This document shows positions 7,256-14,672 of a stretch of 19,499 bases of DNA, one piece after another. The stretch spans positions 1 through 19,499 of the forward strand of contig DCUZ01000121.1 in assembly GCA_002327305.1 (NCBI GenBank), read 5' to 3'. Source of the DNA: Holophagales bacterium UBA2201. Its GTDB lineage: Bacteria > Acidobacteriota > Thermoanaerobaculia > UBA2201. The position numbers and the translations under genes were made by a program. Within the stretch, counting starts at the first letter, position 1. The number at the start of each line of letters is the position of its first letter. Under the pieces are notes generated by a model, which was given only the letters and a program-made list of their open reading frames with translations, was not told the origin of the DNA and ran no database searches.

Positions 7256-10009
7256 ATGAAAAAGTACGTCTATTTCTTCGGCAAGGGAAAAGCCGACGGC
7301 AACGAATCCATGAAGAACCTGTTGGGCGGCAAGGGGGCCAACCTGGCCGAGATGGCCGGGCACCCGGCCCTGCGCCTGCCGGTCCCCCCCGGCTTCACCA
7401 TCACCACCGAGGTCTGCACCCACTACTACGCCAACCGGCGCACCTATCCCAAGGAATTGAAGGCCCAGGTCCAAAAGGCCCTGGCGCAGGTGGAGAAGTT
7501 GATGGGGAAGAAGTTCGGCGACGCCGCCGACCCGCTCCTCCTCTCGGTCCGGTCCGGCGCCCGCCGTTCCATGCCGGGGATGATGGACACGGTCCTCAAC
7601 GTCGGCCTCAACGACACCACCGTCAAGGGGCTCATCGCCCGGACCGGCAATCCGCGCTTCGCCTACGACGCCTACCGCCGCCTCGTCATGATGTACGCCG
7701 ACGTGGTCATGGAAAAGGCCGAGGGGCGCGATCCCGCGCGGGGCAAGGGGATCCGGAAACTGATGGACGAGCGGCTGGACGACATGAAGCGTTCCAAGGG
7801 GGTCCGGGACGACACCGACCTGACCGCGGACGATCTCAAGCGGCTCGTCGCGGTCTTCAAGGAGATGGTCGCCAAGGAGCTCGGCCAGGCCTTTCCCGAT
7901 GACCCCCTGCGGCAGTTGTGGGGCGGCATCGGCGCGGTGTTCATGAGTTGGAACGGCAAGCGGGCGGTGGAGTACCGCCGCATCGAGAAGATCCCCGACG
8001 AGTGGGGCACGGCCGTCAACGTGCAGAGCATGGTCTTCGGCAACATGGGCGACGACTGCGCCACCGGCGTGGCCTTCACGCGCAATCCGGGCACCGGCGA
8101 GAACCGGTTCTACGGCGAGTACCTGGTCAACGCCCAGGGCGAGGACGTGGTGGCGGGCATCCGCACCCCCGCCCCGATCAACGCCTATTCCAAGAACGCC
8201 CAGAGCGCGGGGCTGGAAACGCTCGAGAAGCGGATGCCGAAGATCTACAGGGAACTGGATGCTATCCAGCGCCGGCTGGAGAAACACTACCGGGACATGC
8301 AGGACATCGAATTCACCATCGAGCGGGGGACGCTGTACATGCTGCAGTGCCGCGTGGGCAAGCGCAACGGCGTGGCCGCGGTGCGCATGGCCACGGAGAT
8401 GTACAGGGAGAAGCTCATCGACGCGGCCACGGCCGTGATGCGCGTGGCCCCCAACCAGCTCGTGGAACTGCTCCTGCCCATGCTCGATCCCAAGGCCGAG
8501 GCGGCCGCCGCGCCCATCGCCAAGGGGCTCCCCGCCGGGCCGGGCGGCGCCCGCGGGCGCGTGGTCTTCTCCTCCCGCGACGCGGTGGCCTGGGCCGGGC
8601 GCGGGGAGAAGGTCATCCTCGTGCGCGAGGAGACCTCCCCCGAGGACGTGGACGGCATGCACAAGGCGCAGGCCATCCTCACATCCAAGGGCGGGATGAC
8701 CTCCCACGCGGCGCTGGTGGCGCGCGGATGGGGCAAGTGCTGCATCGTGGGATGCGGCGACATCGAGATCGCCGGCGACAACAAGTCGTTCCGGACGAAA
8801 AAGGGCGTCGTGGTGAAGGAGGGCGAGTGGATCACCCTCAACGGCACCAAGGGCTTGGCCTACCAGGGCAGTCTGGACCTGGTGGACATCGATCTGGAGC
8901 GCAACCAGAGCTACCGGCACCTCATGGCGCTGGTGGACAAGGTCCGCCTCCTCAAAGTGCGCACCAACGCCGACACCCCCAAGGACGCCCGCAAGGCCCG
9001 CGAGTTCGGGGCCGAGGGGATCGGCCTGTTCCGCACCGAGCACATGTTCTACGGCGAGGGGAGCGACAAGCCCCTCTTCCTCCTGCGCAAGATGATCATG
9101 AGCAAGACGCTGGCGGAGCGCAAGGCCGCCCTCTCCGAACTCTCCGTTTTCGTCAAGAAGGACATCAAGGCCACCCTGGAGGTGATGGACGGCCTGCCGG
9201 TGACCATCCGCCTGCTGGACCCGCCCCTGCACGAGTTCGTCCCGCACGCGGCCGACAAGCTGGAGGCGCTGGCCCGGGACCTGGGCGTGGACATGGCCGA
9301 ACTGAAGAAGCGCGCCGACGGCCTGCGCGAGAACAACCCGATGCTGGGCCACCGGGGCGTCCGCCTGGGCGTCACCTACCCGGAGATCACCGAGATGCAG
9401 GTGCGGGCGATCCTCGAAGCGGCCGGCGAGCTGATCAAGGCCGGGAAGAAGGCCTTCCCCGAGATCATGGTCCCGGTGACCTGCGCCGTCACCGAGCTGG
9501 CGCACCAGAAGGCGATCGCGCTGAAGGTGTACAAGGAGGCCTGCGCCGCGGTCGGGCTCAAGAAGATCCCGCACCTGTACGGCACCATGATCGAGATCCC
9601 ACGCGCGGCCCTCACGGCCGGCCGGATGGCCGAGACGGCGGAGTTCTTCTCCTACGGCACCAACGACCTCACCCAGATGACCTTCGGGTTCAGCCGCGAC
9701 GACATCGGCGGGTTCCTCCCCGACTACCTCAACGGCAAGATCCTCCCGGCGGACCCGTTCCAGACCATCGACCAGGAGGCCGTGGGCGAGCTGATCAAGA
9801 TCGGCATCGAGCGCGGCCGCGCGACGCGCCCCAACCTCAAGGTGGGCATCTGCGGCGAGCACGGCGGGGACCCCGATTCGGTGAAGTTCTGCCACCGCGT
9901 GGGGATGGATTACGTCAGTTGCTCCCCCTTCCGCGTCCCCATCGCGCGGCTGGCCGCGGCCCAGGCGGCCCTGGAGGGCGCCGCCGGCAGGAAGAAGGGC
10001 GGCAAGTAG
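7256..10009 (+). CDS. ppdK: Pyruvate, phosphate dikinase
   Basis: This 917-residue cytoplasmic enzyme interconverts pyruvate + ATP + Pi with PEP + AMP + PPi. The N-terminal nucleotide-binding region shows SVRSGARRSMPGMMDTVLN at residues 97-115. The central swivelling domain carries the phospho-histidine motif GGMTSHAALVARGWGK, with His484 as the phosphorylated residue. The C-terminal PEP/pyruvate barrel contains FRTEHMF, NDLTQMTFGFSRDD and GICGEHGG, with Cys866 as the expected acid/base residue. Length is slightly above the usual ~875-900. The start has a good Shine-Dalgarno (AAAAGGAG). The next gene begins one base after the stop, so the two are almost certainly cotranscribed. In an anaerobe this enzyme can serve PPi-linked glycolysis or gluconeogenesis; direction cannot be told from sequence. 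Confidence 0.97.
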   Translation: MKKYVYFFGKGKADGNESMKNLLGGKGANLAEMAGHPALRLPVPPGFTITTEVCTHYYANRRTYPKELKAQVQKALAQVEKLMGKKFGDAADPLLLSVRSGARRSMPGMMDTVLNVGLNDTTVKGLIARTGNPRFAYDAYRRLVMMYADVVMEKAEGRDPARGKGIRKLMDERLDDMKRSKGVRDDTDLTADDLKRLVAVFKEMVAKELGQAFPDDPLRQLWGGIGAVFMSWNGKRAVEYRRIEKIPDEWGTAVNVQSMVFGNMGDDCATGVAFTRNPGTGENRFYGEYLVNAQGEDVVAGIRTPAPINAYSKNAQSAGLETLEKRMPKIYRELDAIQRRLEKHYRDMQDIEFTIERGTLYMLQCRVGKRNGVAAVRMATEMYREKLIDAATAVMRVAPNQLVELLLPMLDPKAEAAAAPIAKGLPAGPGGARGRVVFSSRDAVAWAGRGEKVILVREETSPEDVDGMHKAQAILTSKGGMTSHAALVARGWGKCCIVGCGDIEIAGDNKSFRTKKGVVVKEGEWITLNGTKGLAYQGSLDLVDIDLERNQSYRHLMALVDKVRLLKVRTNADTPKDARKAREFGAEGIGLFRTEHMFYGEGSDKPLFLLRKMIMSKTLAERKAALSELSVFVKKDIKATLEVMDGLPVTIRLLDPPLHEFVPHAADKLEALARDLGVDMAELKKRADGLRENNPMLGHRGVRLGVTYPEITEMQVRAILEAAGELIKAGKKAFPEIMVPVTCAVTELAHQKAIALKVYKEACAAVGLKKIPHLYGTMIEIPRAALTAGRMAETAEFFSYGTNDLTQMTFGFSRDDIGGFLPDYLNGKILPADPFQTIDQEAVGELIKIGIERGRATRPNLKVGICGEHGGDPDSVKFCHRVGMDYVSCSPFRVPIARLAAAQAALEGAAGRKKGGK

Positions 10010-10010
10010 C

Positions 10011-10673
10011 ATGGCCTCGGTCCTCGTCCTCGGGCTGGGGCGCTTCGGCGTCAATCTGGCCCGGGAATTGGCGGCCCTGGACCACCAGGTCCTCGCGGTG
10101 GACTCCGATATCGCCATCGTGAACCATTTCAAGGAGGAGTTCGCCGACGTGGTGCAGGCCGACATCAAGGACATGGAGGCCCTGGCCTCCCTGGGGGCCC
10201 GCGACGTGGACGTGGCGGTGGTGGCCGTGGGGTCCCGGATGGATGCCTCCATCCTGGCGTGCCTCCACCTCAAGGAGCTGGGGGTGCCGCGCGTCATCGC
10301 CAAGGTCTCCAGCGCCGACCACAAGAAGATCCTCGAGGCGCTGGGCCTCGACGAGCGGGACCTGGTCTATCCCGAGCGGGACATGGCCAACCGCCTCGCC
10401 CACACCCTCACCACCCGCAACATCATGGACTCCCTCCCCCTGGAGGAGGGATACAGCATCGTCACCCTCGCCCCCCCCGCCTCGTTCATCGGGAAGACCC
10501 TCAAACTCCTGGACCTGCGCAGGCGCCACAATGTGCAGGTGGTGGCCATCAAGGACACCCTCATCGGCACCTGGAACCCCGTCCCCAGCCCCGACGCCCT
10601 GATCAAGGACAGCGATCAACTGCTGATCCTGGGACAGGAGGAGGACCTGGACACGCTGGGGGGGATCAAATAG
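10011..10673 (+). CDS. ktrA: KtrA/TrkA-family potassium uptake regulatory protein
   Basis: This is a 220-residue cytoplasmic RCK protein that gates a K+ channel or transporter. The N-terminal Rossmann RCK_N domain starts VLVLGLGRFGVNLAREL, with the nucleotide-binding GLGRFG at residues 8-13 and the strand-2 acid Asp30 (LAVDSD). The C-terminal RCK_C domain covers ~135-215 (IVTLAPPASFIGKTL, DQLLILGQ). Length matches KtrA-type proteins (~220) rather than the ~450-residue double-unit TrkA. It begins one base after the ppdK stop; its ribosome-binding site would lie in the purine-rich ppdK tail (GAAGAAGGGCGG). The membrane partner (KtrB/TrkH) is not in the window. Its pairing with ppdK is unusual. 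Confidence 0.88.
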   Translation: MASVLVLGLGRFGVNLARELAALDHQVLAVDSDIAIVNHFKEEFADVVQADIKDMEALASLGARDVDVAVVAVGSRMDASILACLHLKELGVPRVIAKVSSADHKKILEALGLDERDLVYPERDMANRLAHTLTTRNIMDSLPLEEGYSIVTLAPPASFIGKTLKLLDLRRRHNVQVVAIKDTLIGTWNPVPSPDALIKDSDQLLILGQEEDLDTLGGIK

Positions 10674-10678
10674 ACCCA

Positions 10679-10720
10679 GTTTCGAGTTTCGAGTCTTGAG
10701 TCTCGAGTTTCGAGTTTAAG
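10679..10720. repeat. Heptamer array, GTTTCGA type (6 units)
   Basis: Six exact 7-bp words (GTTTCGA x2, GTCTTGA, GTCTCGA, GTTTCGA, GTTTAAG) start five bases after the ktrA stop and run up to the terminator. The consensus is the reverse complement of the words at 10857-10884. Confidence 0.85.
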
Positions 10721-10724
10721 ACAC

Positions 10725-10749
10725 CGCAGGCCTCGCGCCTGCGTTTTTT
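10725..10749 (+). terminator. Rho-independent terminator of the ppdK-ktrA unit
   Basis: The stem CGCAGGC (10725-10731) pairs with GCCTGCG (10737-10743) around the loop CTCGC and is followed directly by six T residues. This is the clearest intrinsic terminator in the window. Confidence 0.9.
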
Positions 10750-10856
10750 ATTATTCTCATCCTGTTATGTCGCGCACAAAGGCCGTCCTCAACGACCTGA
10801 ATGCGCGGTGCCGGCCGCCTTGAGATCCGTTTCGTCCTGGGCAGGACGGGAGGAAC
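10750..10856. other. Short gene-free stretch
   Basis: No gene or RNA is recognised. The only structure seen is a small palindrome CGTCCTG-GG-CAGGACG near 10832-10847, with no T-tract. Confidence 0.4.
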
Positions 10857-10953
10857 TCGAAACCCGAAACTCGCAATTCGAAACTGGCAGGGGGGACTTT
10901 GAACTTTGAACAGAGTGGGCGGGACCTGAAACCTGAAACCTGAAACCTGAAAC
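10857..10953. repeat. Group of three heptamer arrays (TCGAAAC, CTTTGAA and ACCTGAA types)
   Basis: TCGAAAC, CCGAAAC, TCGCAAT, TCGAAAC occupy 10857-10884. CTTTGAA occurs twice at 10897-10910. ACCTGAA occurs four times in perfect register at 10924-10951. Short unique spacers separate the blocks, and each block keeps 7-bp periodicity. Confidence 0.85.
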
Positions 10954-11018
10954 AATTTATCGGATCCGGCCCGTGGCCGGCGCCCCCATGAAGGGTGCGG
11001 CTGCGCCTGAGTTGCAAG

Positions 11019-11083
11019 AACTCAAGACACGAGACTCTAGACTCGAGACTGGACGGGGGGACCTGAAACCTGTAACTTGAAAC
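11019..11083. repeat. Two heptamer arrays (GACTCGA and ACCTGAA types)
   Basis: AACTCAA, GACACGA, GACTCTA, GACTCGA, GACTGGA occupy 11019-11053. ACCTGAA, ACCTGTA, ACTTGAA occupy 11061-11081. The second block shares its word with 10924-10951 and ends about ten bases before the candidate -10 of the oxidoreductase operon. Confidence 0.8.
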
Positions 11084-11091
11084 AATGATTA

Positions 11092-11100
11092 TGGTATAAG
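11092..11100 (+). promoter_or_regulatory. Extended -10 candidate for the oxidoreductase operon
   Basis: TGG-TATAAG (11092-11100) matches an extended -10 and ends six bases before the ATG at 11107, so the expected start site is at or next to the ATG. An AAGGAG overlaps it (11098-11103) but is only three bases from the ATG, short for a working Shine-Dalgarno. No convincing -35 was found. Confidence 0.45.
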
Positions 11101-11106
11101 GAGCGG

Positions 11107-11814
11107 ATGAACAAGCCCAAAACGATCTTCACGGGCCACTTCGGCTCGGGGAAGTCGGAGATCGCCGTCAATTTCGCCCTCAAGGAGGCACGGGAGGGGC
11201 GTCCGGCCTATTTCATCGATCTCGACATCGTCAAGCCCTTCTTCCGCTCCAGGATGGTCCGCAACCTCCTCCTCACCACGGGGGTGCACATGATCATCCC
11301 CTCCGGGGAACAGGTCTACGCCGACCTCCCCATCGTCCTCCCCCGGGTGAAGGGGATCATGAAGGAGCCCGGCGCGCGGGTGTTCCTCGACGTGGCGGGG
11401 GACCCCGACGGGTGCAGGGTCCTCCGCTCGTTCCACGACGTCCTCGACCCGGAGGAGGTGGAGTTGATGCTGGTGGTCAACACCTCCCGCCCCCGGACCG
11501 GGGACCCGGAGTCCAATCTGAAGATGATGCGCTCCATCGAGGCGGTCGCCGGCCTGAAGGTGGCGGGGGTGGTGGCCAACACCCATCTGATGGACGAGAC
11601 CACTACGGAGATCGTGGAGGAGGGATACGCCCGGACGCTTCAATTTGCCAACGGGGCCGGTTTGCGGGTAGAATATGTGGTGGCCTGCGAGGACGTGGCG
11701 CGCCGGCTGGACCCCGAGCGGTTCGCCTGCCCCGTCCTCCCCATCACAACTTTCATCCGTCCGCCCTTCGGGCCCAAGCCCGCGGGCACCCGCCGGTCGC
11801 CGATCGTCGTTTGA
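11107..11814 (+). CDS. P-loop NTPase leading the 2-oxoacid:ferredoxin oxidoreductase operon
   Basis: This is a 235-residue cytoplasmic protein. The Walker A motif GHFGSGKS is at residues 10-17, followed by FIDLDIVKPFF and a Walker B-like strand VFLDVAGDPDG. A later strand-loop reading GVVANTHLMDET resembles the nucleotide-binding regions of the SIMIBI class (CobQ/CobB/MinD-like). It lacks the second lysine of the MinD/ParA deviant Walker A. No specific function is recognised. The next gene follows with a 13-base gap whose ribosome-binding site overlaps this stop codon, so it belongs to the operon. A role in cluster or complex maturation, or in regulation, is possible but is inference from position only. 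Confidence 0.8.
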   Translation: MNKPKTIFTGHFGSGKSEIAVNFALKEAREGRPAYFIDLDIVKPFFRSRMVRNLLLTTGVHMIIPSGEQVYADLPIVLPRVKGIMKEPGARVFLDVAGDPDGCRVLRSFHDVLDPEEVELMLVVNTSRPRTGDPESNLKMMRSIEAVAGLKVAGVVANTHLMDETTTEIVEEGYARTLQFANGAGLRVEYVVACEDVARRLDPERFACPVLPITTFIRPPFGPKPAGTRRSPIVV

Positions 11815-11827
11815 AAGGAGGGAACGC

Positions 11828-12061
11828 GTGTCGAAAATCACCATCGACCCGAACAAGTGCAAGGGGTGCGAACTGTGCGTCAAAGCGTGCCCCGAACAGA
11901 TCCTGGCCATGGGGAAGCAGCTCAACGTGAAGGGCTACTTCTACGCCCAGGTCGCGGAGCAGCCGCGCTGCATCGGCTGCCGCATCTGCTGCATCGTCTG
12001 CCCGGACGTGGCCATCGAGATGGCCGTCCAGGGGACGATGTACAAGTACTTCGACTACTGA
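11828..12061 (+). CDS. 2x[4Fe-4S] ferredoxin, delta-type subunit of 2-oxoacid:ferredoxin oxidoreductase
   Basis: This is a 77-residue protein starting at GTG 11828, preceded by AAAGGAGGG that overlaps the TGA of the upstream gene. Longer in-frame starts would run through the P-loop gene and give non-homologous sequence. Two clusters are predicted: CKGCELCVKACP (Cys11, 14, 17, 21) and CIGCRICCIVCP (Cys48, 51, 54, 58), plus an extra Cys55. It probably passes electrons from the TPP subunit to free ferredoxin. Size and position just before the alpha subunit match VorD/KorD/PorD. Confidence 0.92.
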   Translation: MSKITIDPNKCKGCELCVKACPEQILAMGKQLNVKGYFYAQVAEQPRCIGCRICCIVCPDVAIEMAVQGTMYKYFDY

Positions 12062-12078
12062 AACCAAGGGGGAAGACC

Positions 12079-13176
12079 ATGGCAAAACTGCTCATGAAGG
12101 GGGCGGAGGCCATCGGCGAGGCGGCCATCGCGGCCGACTGCCGGCTTTTCTTCGGCTATCCGATCACCCCCCAGAACGAGATCCCGGAATACATGTCCCT
12201 GCGCCTGCCCCAGGTGGGCGGCACCTTCGTGCAGGCGGAGAGCGAGGTGGCGGCCTCCAACATGCTCTACGGGGCCGGCGGCTCCGGGGCGCGCGTCTTC
12301 ACCTCCTCCTCCTCCCCCGGCATCTCCCTGATGATGGAGGCCCTCTCCTATCTGGCCGGGGCCGAGGTGCCCGTGGTGATCGTCAACATCATGCGGGCCG
12401 GCCCGGGGCTGGGGGGCATCCTCCCCGCGCAGGCCGACTACTTCCAGGCCACCAAGGGGGGCGGGCACGGCGACTACCGGTGCATCGTCCTGGCCCCCTG
12501 GTCGGTGCAGGACGCGGCCGACCTGATCATGGACGCCTTCGACCTGGCCGACTTCTACCGCAACCCCGTCCTGATGATCGGCGACGCCCTGATCGCCCAG
12601 ATGATGGAGCCGGTGGAGATCCGGGAGGGGCGCAAGCCCTGCAAGCCCCTGGCGCCGAAGGACTGGGCCACCACGGGGAACAAGGGCCGCAAGCCCAACA
12701 TCATCAACTCCCTCATCCTCGACCCCGAGGACCTGGAGCGGCACAACCGGCGCCTCAAGGCCAAATTCGACTCCATGGAGCGGGACGAAGTGCGCTGGGC
12801 CTCCTACAACACCGACGGCGACTACGACATCCTCATCGCCGCCTACGGCACCCCCGCCCGCGTCTGCCTCACGGCCGTCAACGAATTGAAGGAAAAGGGC
12901 GTCAATGTGGGGCTTTTCCGCCCCATCACCCTCTGGCCCTTCCCGTATGCCCCACTGCGGGAGAAGGCCAAAAAGGCCAAGGCCGTCCTGACGGTGGAAC
13001 TGTCCACCGGCCAGATGGTGGAGGACGTCCGAACGGCCGTCTGCGAGGACCTGCCGGTCCATTTCTACGGCCGGCAGGGCGGCATCCTGGTCACCCCCGA
13101 CGAGGTGGTGGAGCAGGTGACCGCCCTCCTCGGCGGCGCCAGGCCGAAGGGCGCCAGGAAGGGAGGCAAGGCATGA
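12079..13176 (+). CDS. vorB: 2-oxoacid:ferredoxin oxidoreductase alpha subunit, VorB type
   Basis: This is a 365-residue protein. The start at ATG 12079 is chosen because it follows AAGGGGGAAG and the alpha-subunit similarity begins at once (LLMKGAEAIGEAAI, FFGYPITPQNEIPEY). Other family blocks are ESEVAASNMLYGAGGSGARVFTSSSSPGISLMMEALSYLAG, and GLFRPITLWPFP in the C-terminal transketolase-like domain. These features match the VorB/KorA group usually annotated as 3-methyl-2-oxobutanoate (2-oxoisovalerate) dehydrogenase. The complex oxidatively decarboxylates a branched-chain or related 2-oxoacid to acyl-CoA with ferredoxin as acceptor. Substrate is uncertain because VOR and KOR subunits are close. 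The C-terminus is slightly extended by a Lys/Arg/Gly-rich tail. It overlaps the next gene by four bases (ATGA). Confidence 0.92.
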   Translation: MAKLLMKGAEAIGEAAIAADCRLFFGYPITPQNEIPEYMSLRLPQVGGTFVQAESEVAASNMLYGAGGSGARVFTSSSSPGISLMMEALSYLAGAEVPVVIVNIMRAGPGLGGILPAQADYFQATKGGGHGDYRCIVLAPWSVQDAADLIMDAFDLADFYRNPVLMIGDALIAQMMEPVEIREGRKPCKPLAPKDWATTGNKGRKPNIINSLILDPEDLERHNRRLKAKFDSMERDEVRWASYNTDGDYDILIAAYGTPARVCLTAVNELKEKGVNVGLFRPITLWPFPYAPLREKAKKAKAVLTVELSTGQMVEDVRTAVCEDLPVHFYGRQGGILVTPDEVVEQVTALLGGARPKGARKGGKA

Positions 13177-13928
13177 GCGAACTCACCGTTTTCAAGCGCC
13201 CGGAGGCCCTCCTTCCGGTGACCATGCACTACTGCCCCGGCTGCACCCACGGGATCAGCCACCGCCTCGTGGCGGAGGCCCTCGACGAACTGGGCCTGCG
13301 CGAACGGACCGTGGGCGTCGCCCCCGTCGGCTGTTCGGTGCTGGCCTACGACTACTTCAACTGCGACTTCCACGAGGCCTCGCACGGCCGCGCCCCGGCG
13401 GTGGCCACCGGCATCAAGCGGGCCCGCCCCGACCTGATCGTCTTCACCTACCAGGGTGACGGCGACCTGGCCTCCATCGGGATGGCGGAGATCGTCCACG
13501 CCGCCAACCGCGGCGAGAAGATCACCGTCATCTTCGTCAACAACGCCATTTACGGCATGACCGGGGGGCAGATGGCCCCCACCACCATGCCGGGCCAGGT
13601 GGCCACCACCTGCCCCCTGGGGCGCGACACCAACCTGGCCGGCTTCCCCATCCGCATGGCCGAACTCCTCTCCGCCCTCGTCACCCCGGCCTTCATCGCC
13701 CGGGGTTCCCTGCACTCCCCCCTCGAGGTGGTCAAGACCAAGGCCCTCATCAAGCGGGCCTTCCAGTACCAGAGGGAGGGAACGTGCTTCTCCCTCGTCG
13801 AGTGCCTCTCCACCTGTCCCACCAACTGGGGCATCACGCCGACCGATTCGCTCAAGTGGCTGGAGGAGAACATGCTCCCGTACTATCCGCTGGGGATCAA
13901 GAAGACCCCCGAAGGGAAGGAGGCCTGA
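13173..13928 (+). CDS. vorA: 2-oxoacid:ferredoxin oxidoreductase beta subunit (thiamine-pyrophosphate binding)
   Basis: This is a 251-residue protein. ATG 13173 overlaps the vorB stop as ATGA, with GGGAGG just upstream. HYCPGC at residues 19-24 is the conserved N-terminal cysteine motif. VAPVGCSVLAYDYFNCDFHEASHGRAPAVATGIKRA is typical of the family. The TPP/Mg motif begins GDGD at residues 95-98 and continues to IFVNNAIYGMTGGQ. This subunit holds the active site where the 2-oxoacid is decarboxylated. The symbol follows the usage that calls the TPP subunit VorA; other schemes name it vorB, korB or porB. The function is well supported, the exact substrate is not. Confidence 0.92.
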   Translation: MSELTVFKRPEALLPVTMHYCPGCTHGISHRLVAEALDELGLRERTVGVAPVGCSVLAYDYFNCDFHEASHGRAPAVATGIKRARPDLIVFTYQGDGDLASIGMAEIVHAANRGEKITVIFVNNAIYGMTGGQMAPTTMPGQVATTCPLGRDTNLAGFPIRMAELLSALVTPAFIARGSLHSPLEVVKTKALIKRAFQYQREGTCFSLVECLSTCPTNWGITPTDSLKWLEENMLPYYPLGIKKTPEGKEA

Positions 13929-13929
13929 G

Positions 13930-14475
13930 ATGCAGAACGAGATGATCCTGGCCGGGTTCGGAGGGCAGGGCGTCCTCCTGATCGGGAAGATGCTGGCCTA
14001 CGCCGGGATGAAGGAGGGGAAGGAGGTGTCCTGGCTCCCCTCCTACGGCCCCGAGATGCGCGGCGGCACCTGCAACTGCACCGTCGTCGTCTCCGACAAA
14101 CCGGTCGGTTCCCCGGTGGTCAAGTCGCCCAATATCATGATCGCCCTCAACCGCCCCTCGCTCGACAAGTTCGAGCCCTCCGTCAGGCCCGAGGGGATCC
14201 TCCTCATCAACAGCTCCCTCATCGACCGCAAGGCCGAGCGCAAGGACGTGGACGTGCTCTACGTCCGGGCCAACGAGGTGGCCATCGAGTGCGGGAGCCC
14301 CAAGGCCGCCAACATGGTCGCCCTCGGCGCCCTCGTGGGGAAGACCGGCATGGTGGGGGTGGAGAGCGTCAAGGCCGCCATCGCCAAGACCTTCGAGGGG
14401 AAGGAGAAGATCATCCAGTTGAACTACAAGGCCCTCGAGCGCGGCGTCGCCATCGGGAAAGGAGAAGCCCAATGA
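13930..14475 (+). CDS. 2-oxoacid:ferredoxin oxidoreductase gamma subunit
   Basis: This is a 181-residue protein of the POR/KOR gamma family. The N-terminal motif MILAGFGGQGVLLIGKMLAYAG and the block SWLPSYGPEMRGGTCNC are diagnostic. Length is the usual ~180. It starts one base after the beta-subunit stop with AAGGAGG seven bases upstream, and overlaps the next gene by four bases (ATGA). It completes an alpha-beta-gamma-delta set with the three preceding genes. Confidence 0.93.
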   Translation: MQNEMILAGFGGQGVLLIGKMLAYAGMKEGKEVSWLPSYGPEMRGGTCNCTVVVSDKPVGSPVVKSPNIMIALNRPSLDKFEPSVRPEGILLINSSLIDRKAERKDVDVLYVRANEVAIECGSPKAANMVALGALVGKTGMVGVESVKAAIAKTFEGKEKIIQLNYKALERGVAIGKGEAQ

Positions 14476-14672
14476 CCCAGCCCCCCCAAGTGAAGGTCGA
14501 GATCCCCGTCCAGTGCGAGGCGTGCGGCCGCAAGCACGTGACCGCGGCGCAGGGGAAGTTCTTCGTCGAGAAGTGCAACGTCCCCCCGCGCTATTTCGCC
14601 CTCTGCGACGCCTGCAAGCGGGAGAAGTACGCCCGTAAGTTCACCGGGTTCCTCAAGGGGGTGCAACTGTGA
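14472..14672 (+). CDS. Small cysteine-rich (zinc-ribbon-like) protein of unknown function in the oxidoreductase operon
   Basis: This is a 66-residue protein. ATG 14472 overlaps the gamma-subunit stop (ATGA), with AAAGGAG upstream. Two CxxC knuckles, CEAC (Cys15, Cys18) and CDAC (Cys45, Cys48), are spaced 26 residues apart, with an extra Cys35 and a basic C-terminus (KREKYARKFTGFLKG). This pattern suggests a zinc ribbon or rubredoxin-like metal site. Unlike rubredoxin, the knuckles lack the CxxCG/CPxCG pair at both sites (only the first is CEACG). I do not recognise a family. The overlaps on both sides make it part of the operon and possibly an accessory or regulatory subunit of the complex. 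Confidence 0.8.
   Translation: MTQPPQVKVEIPVQCEACGRKHVTAAQGKFFVEKCNVPPRYFALCDACKREKYARKFTGFLKGVQL

Noticed and set aside
7175..10324. Very long open frame on the minus strand (over 1,000 codons) opposite ppdK and ktrA
   Set aside because: It mirrors the codon structure of two well-identified genes in GC-rich DNA, has low-complexity His/Val/Gly/Leu-rich composition and no domain.
11098..11103. AAGGAG as ribosome-binding site of the P-loop gene
   Set aside because: Not discarded completely, but three bases to the ATG is too short and it overlaps a better extended -10 match.
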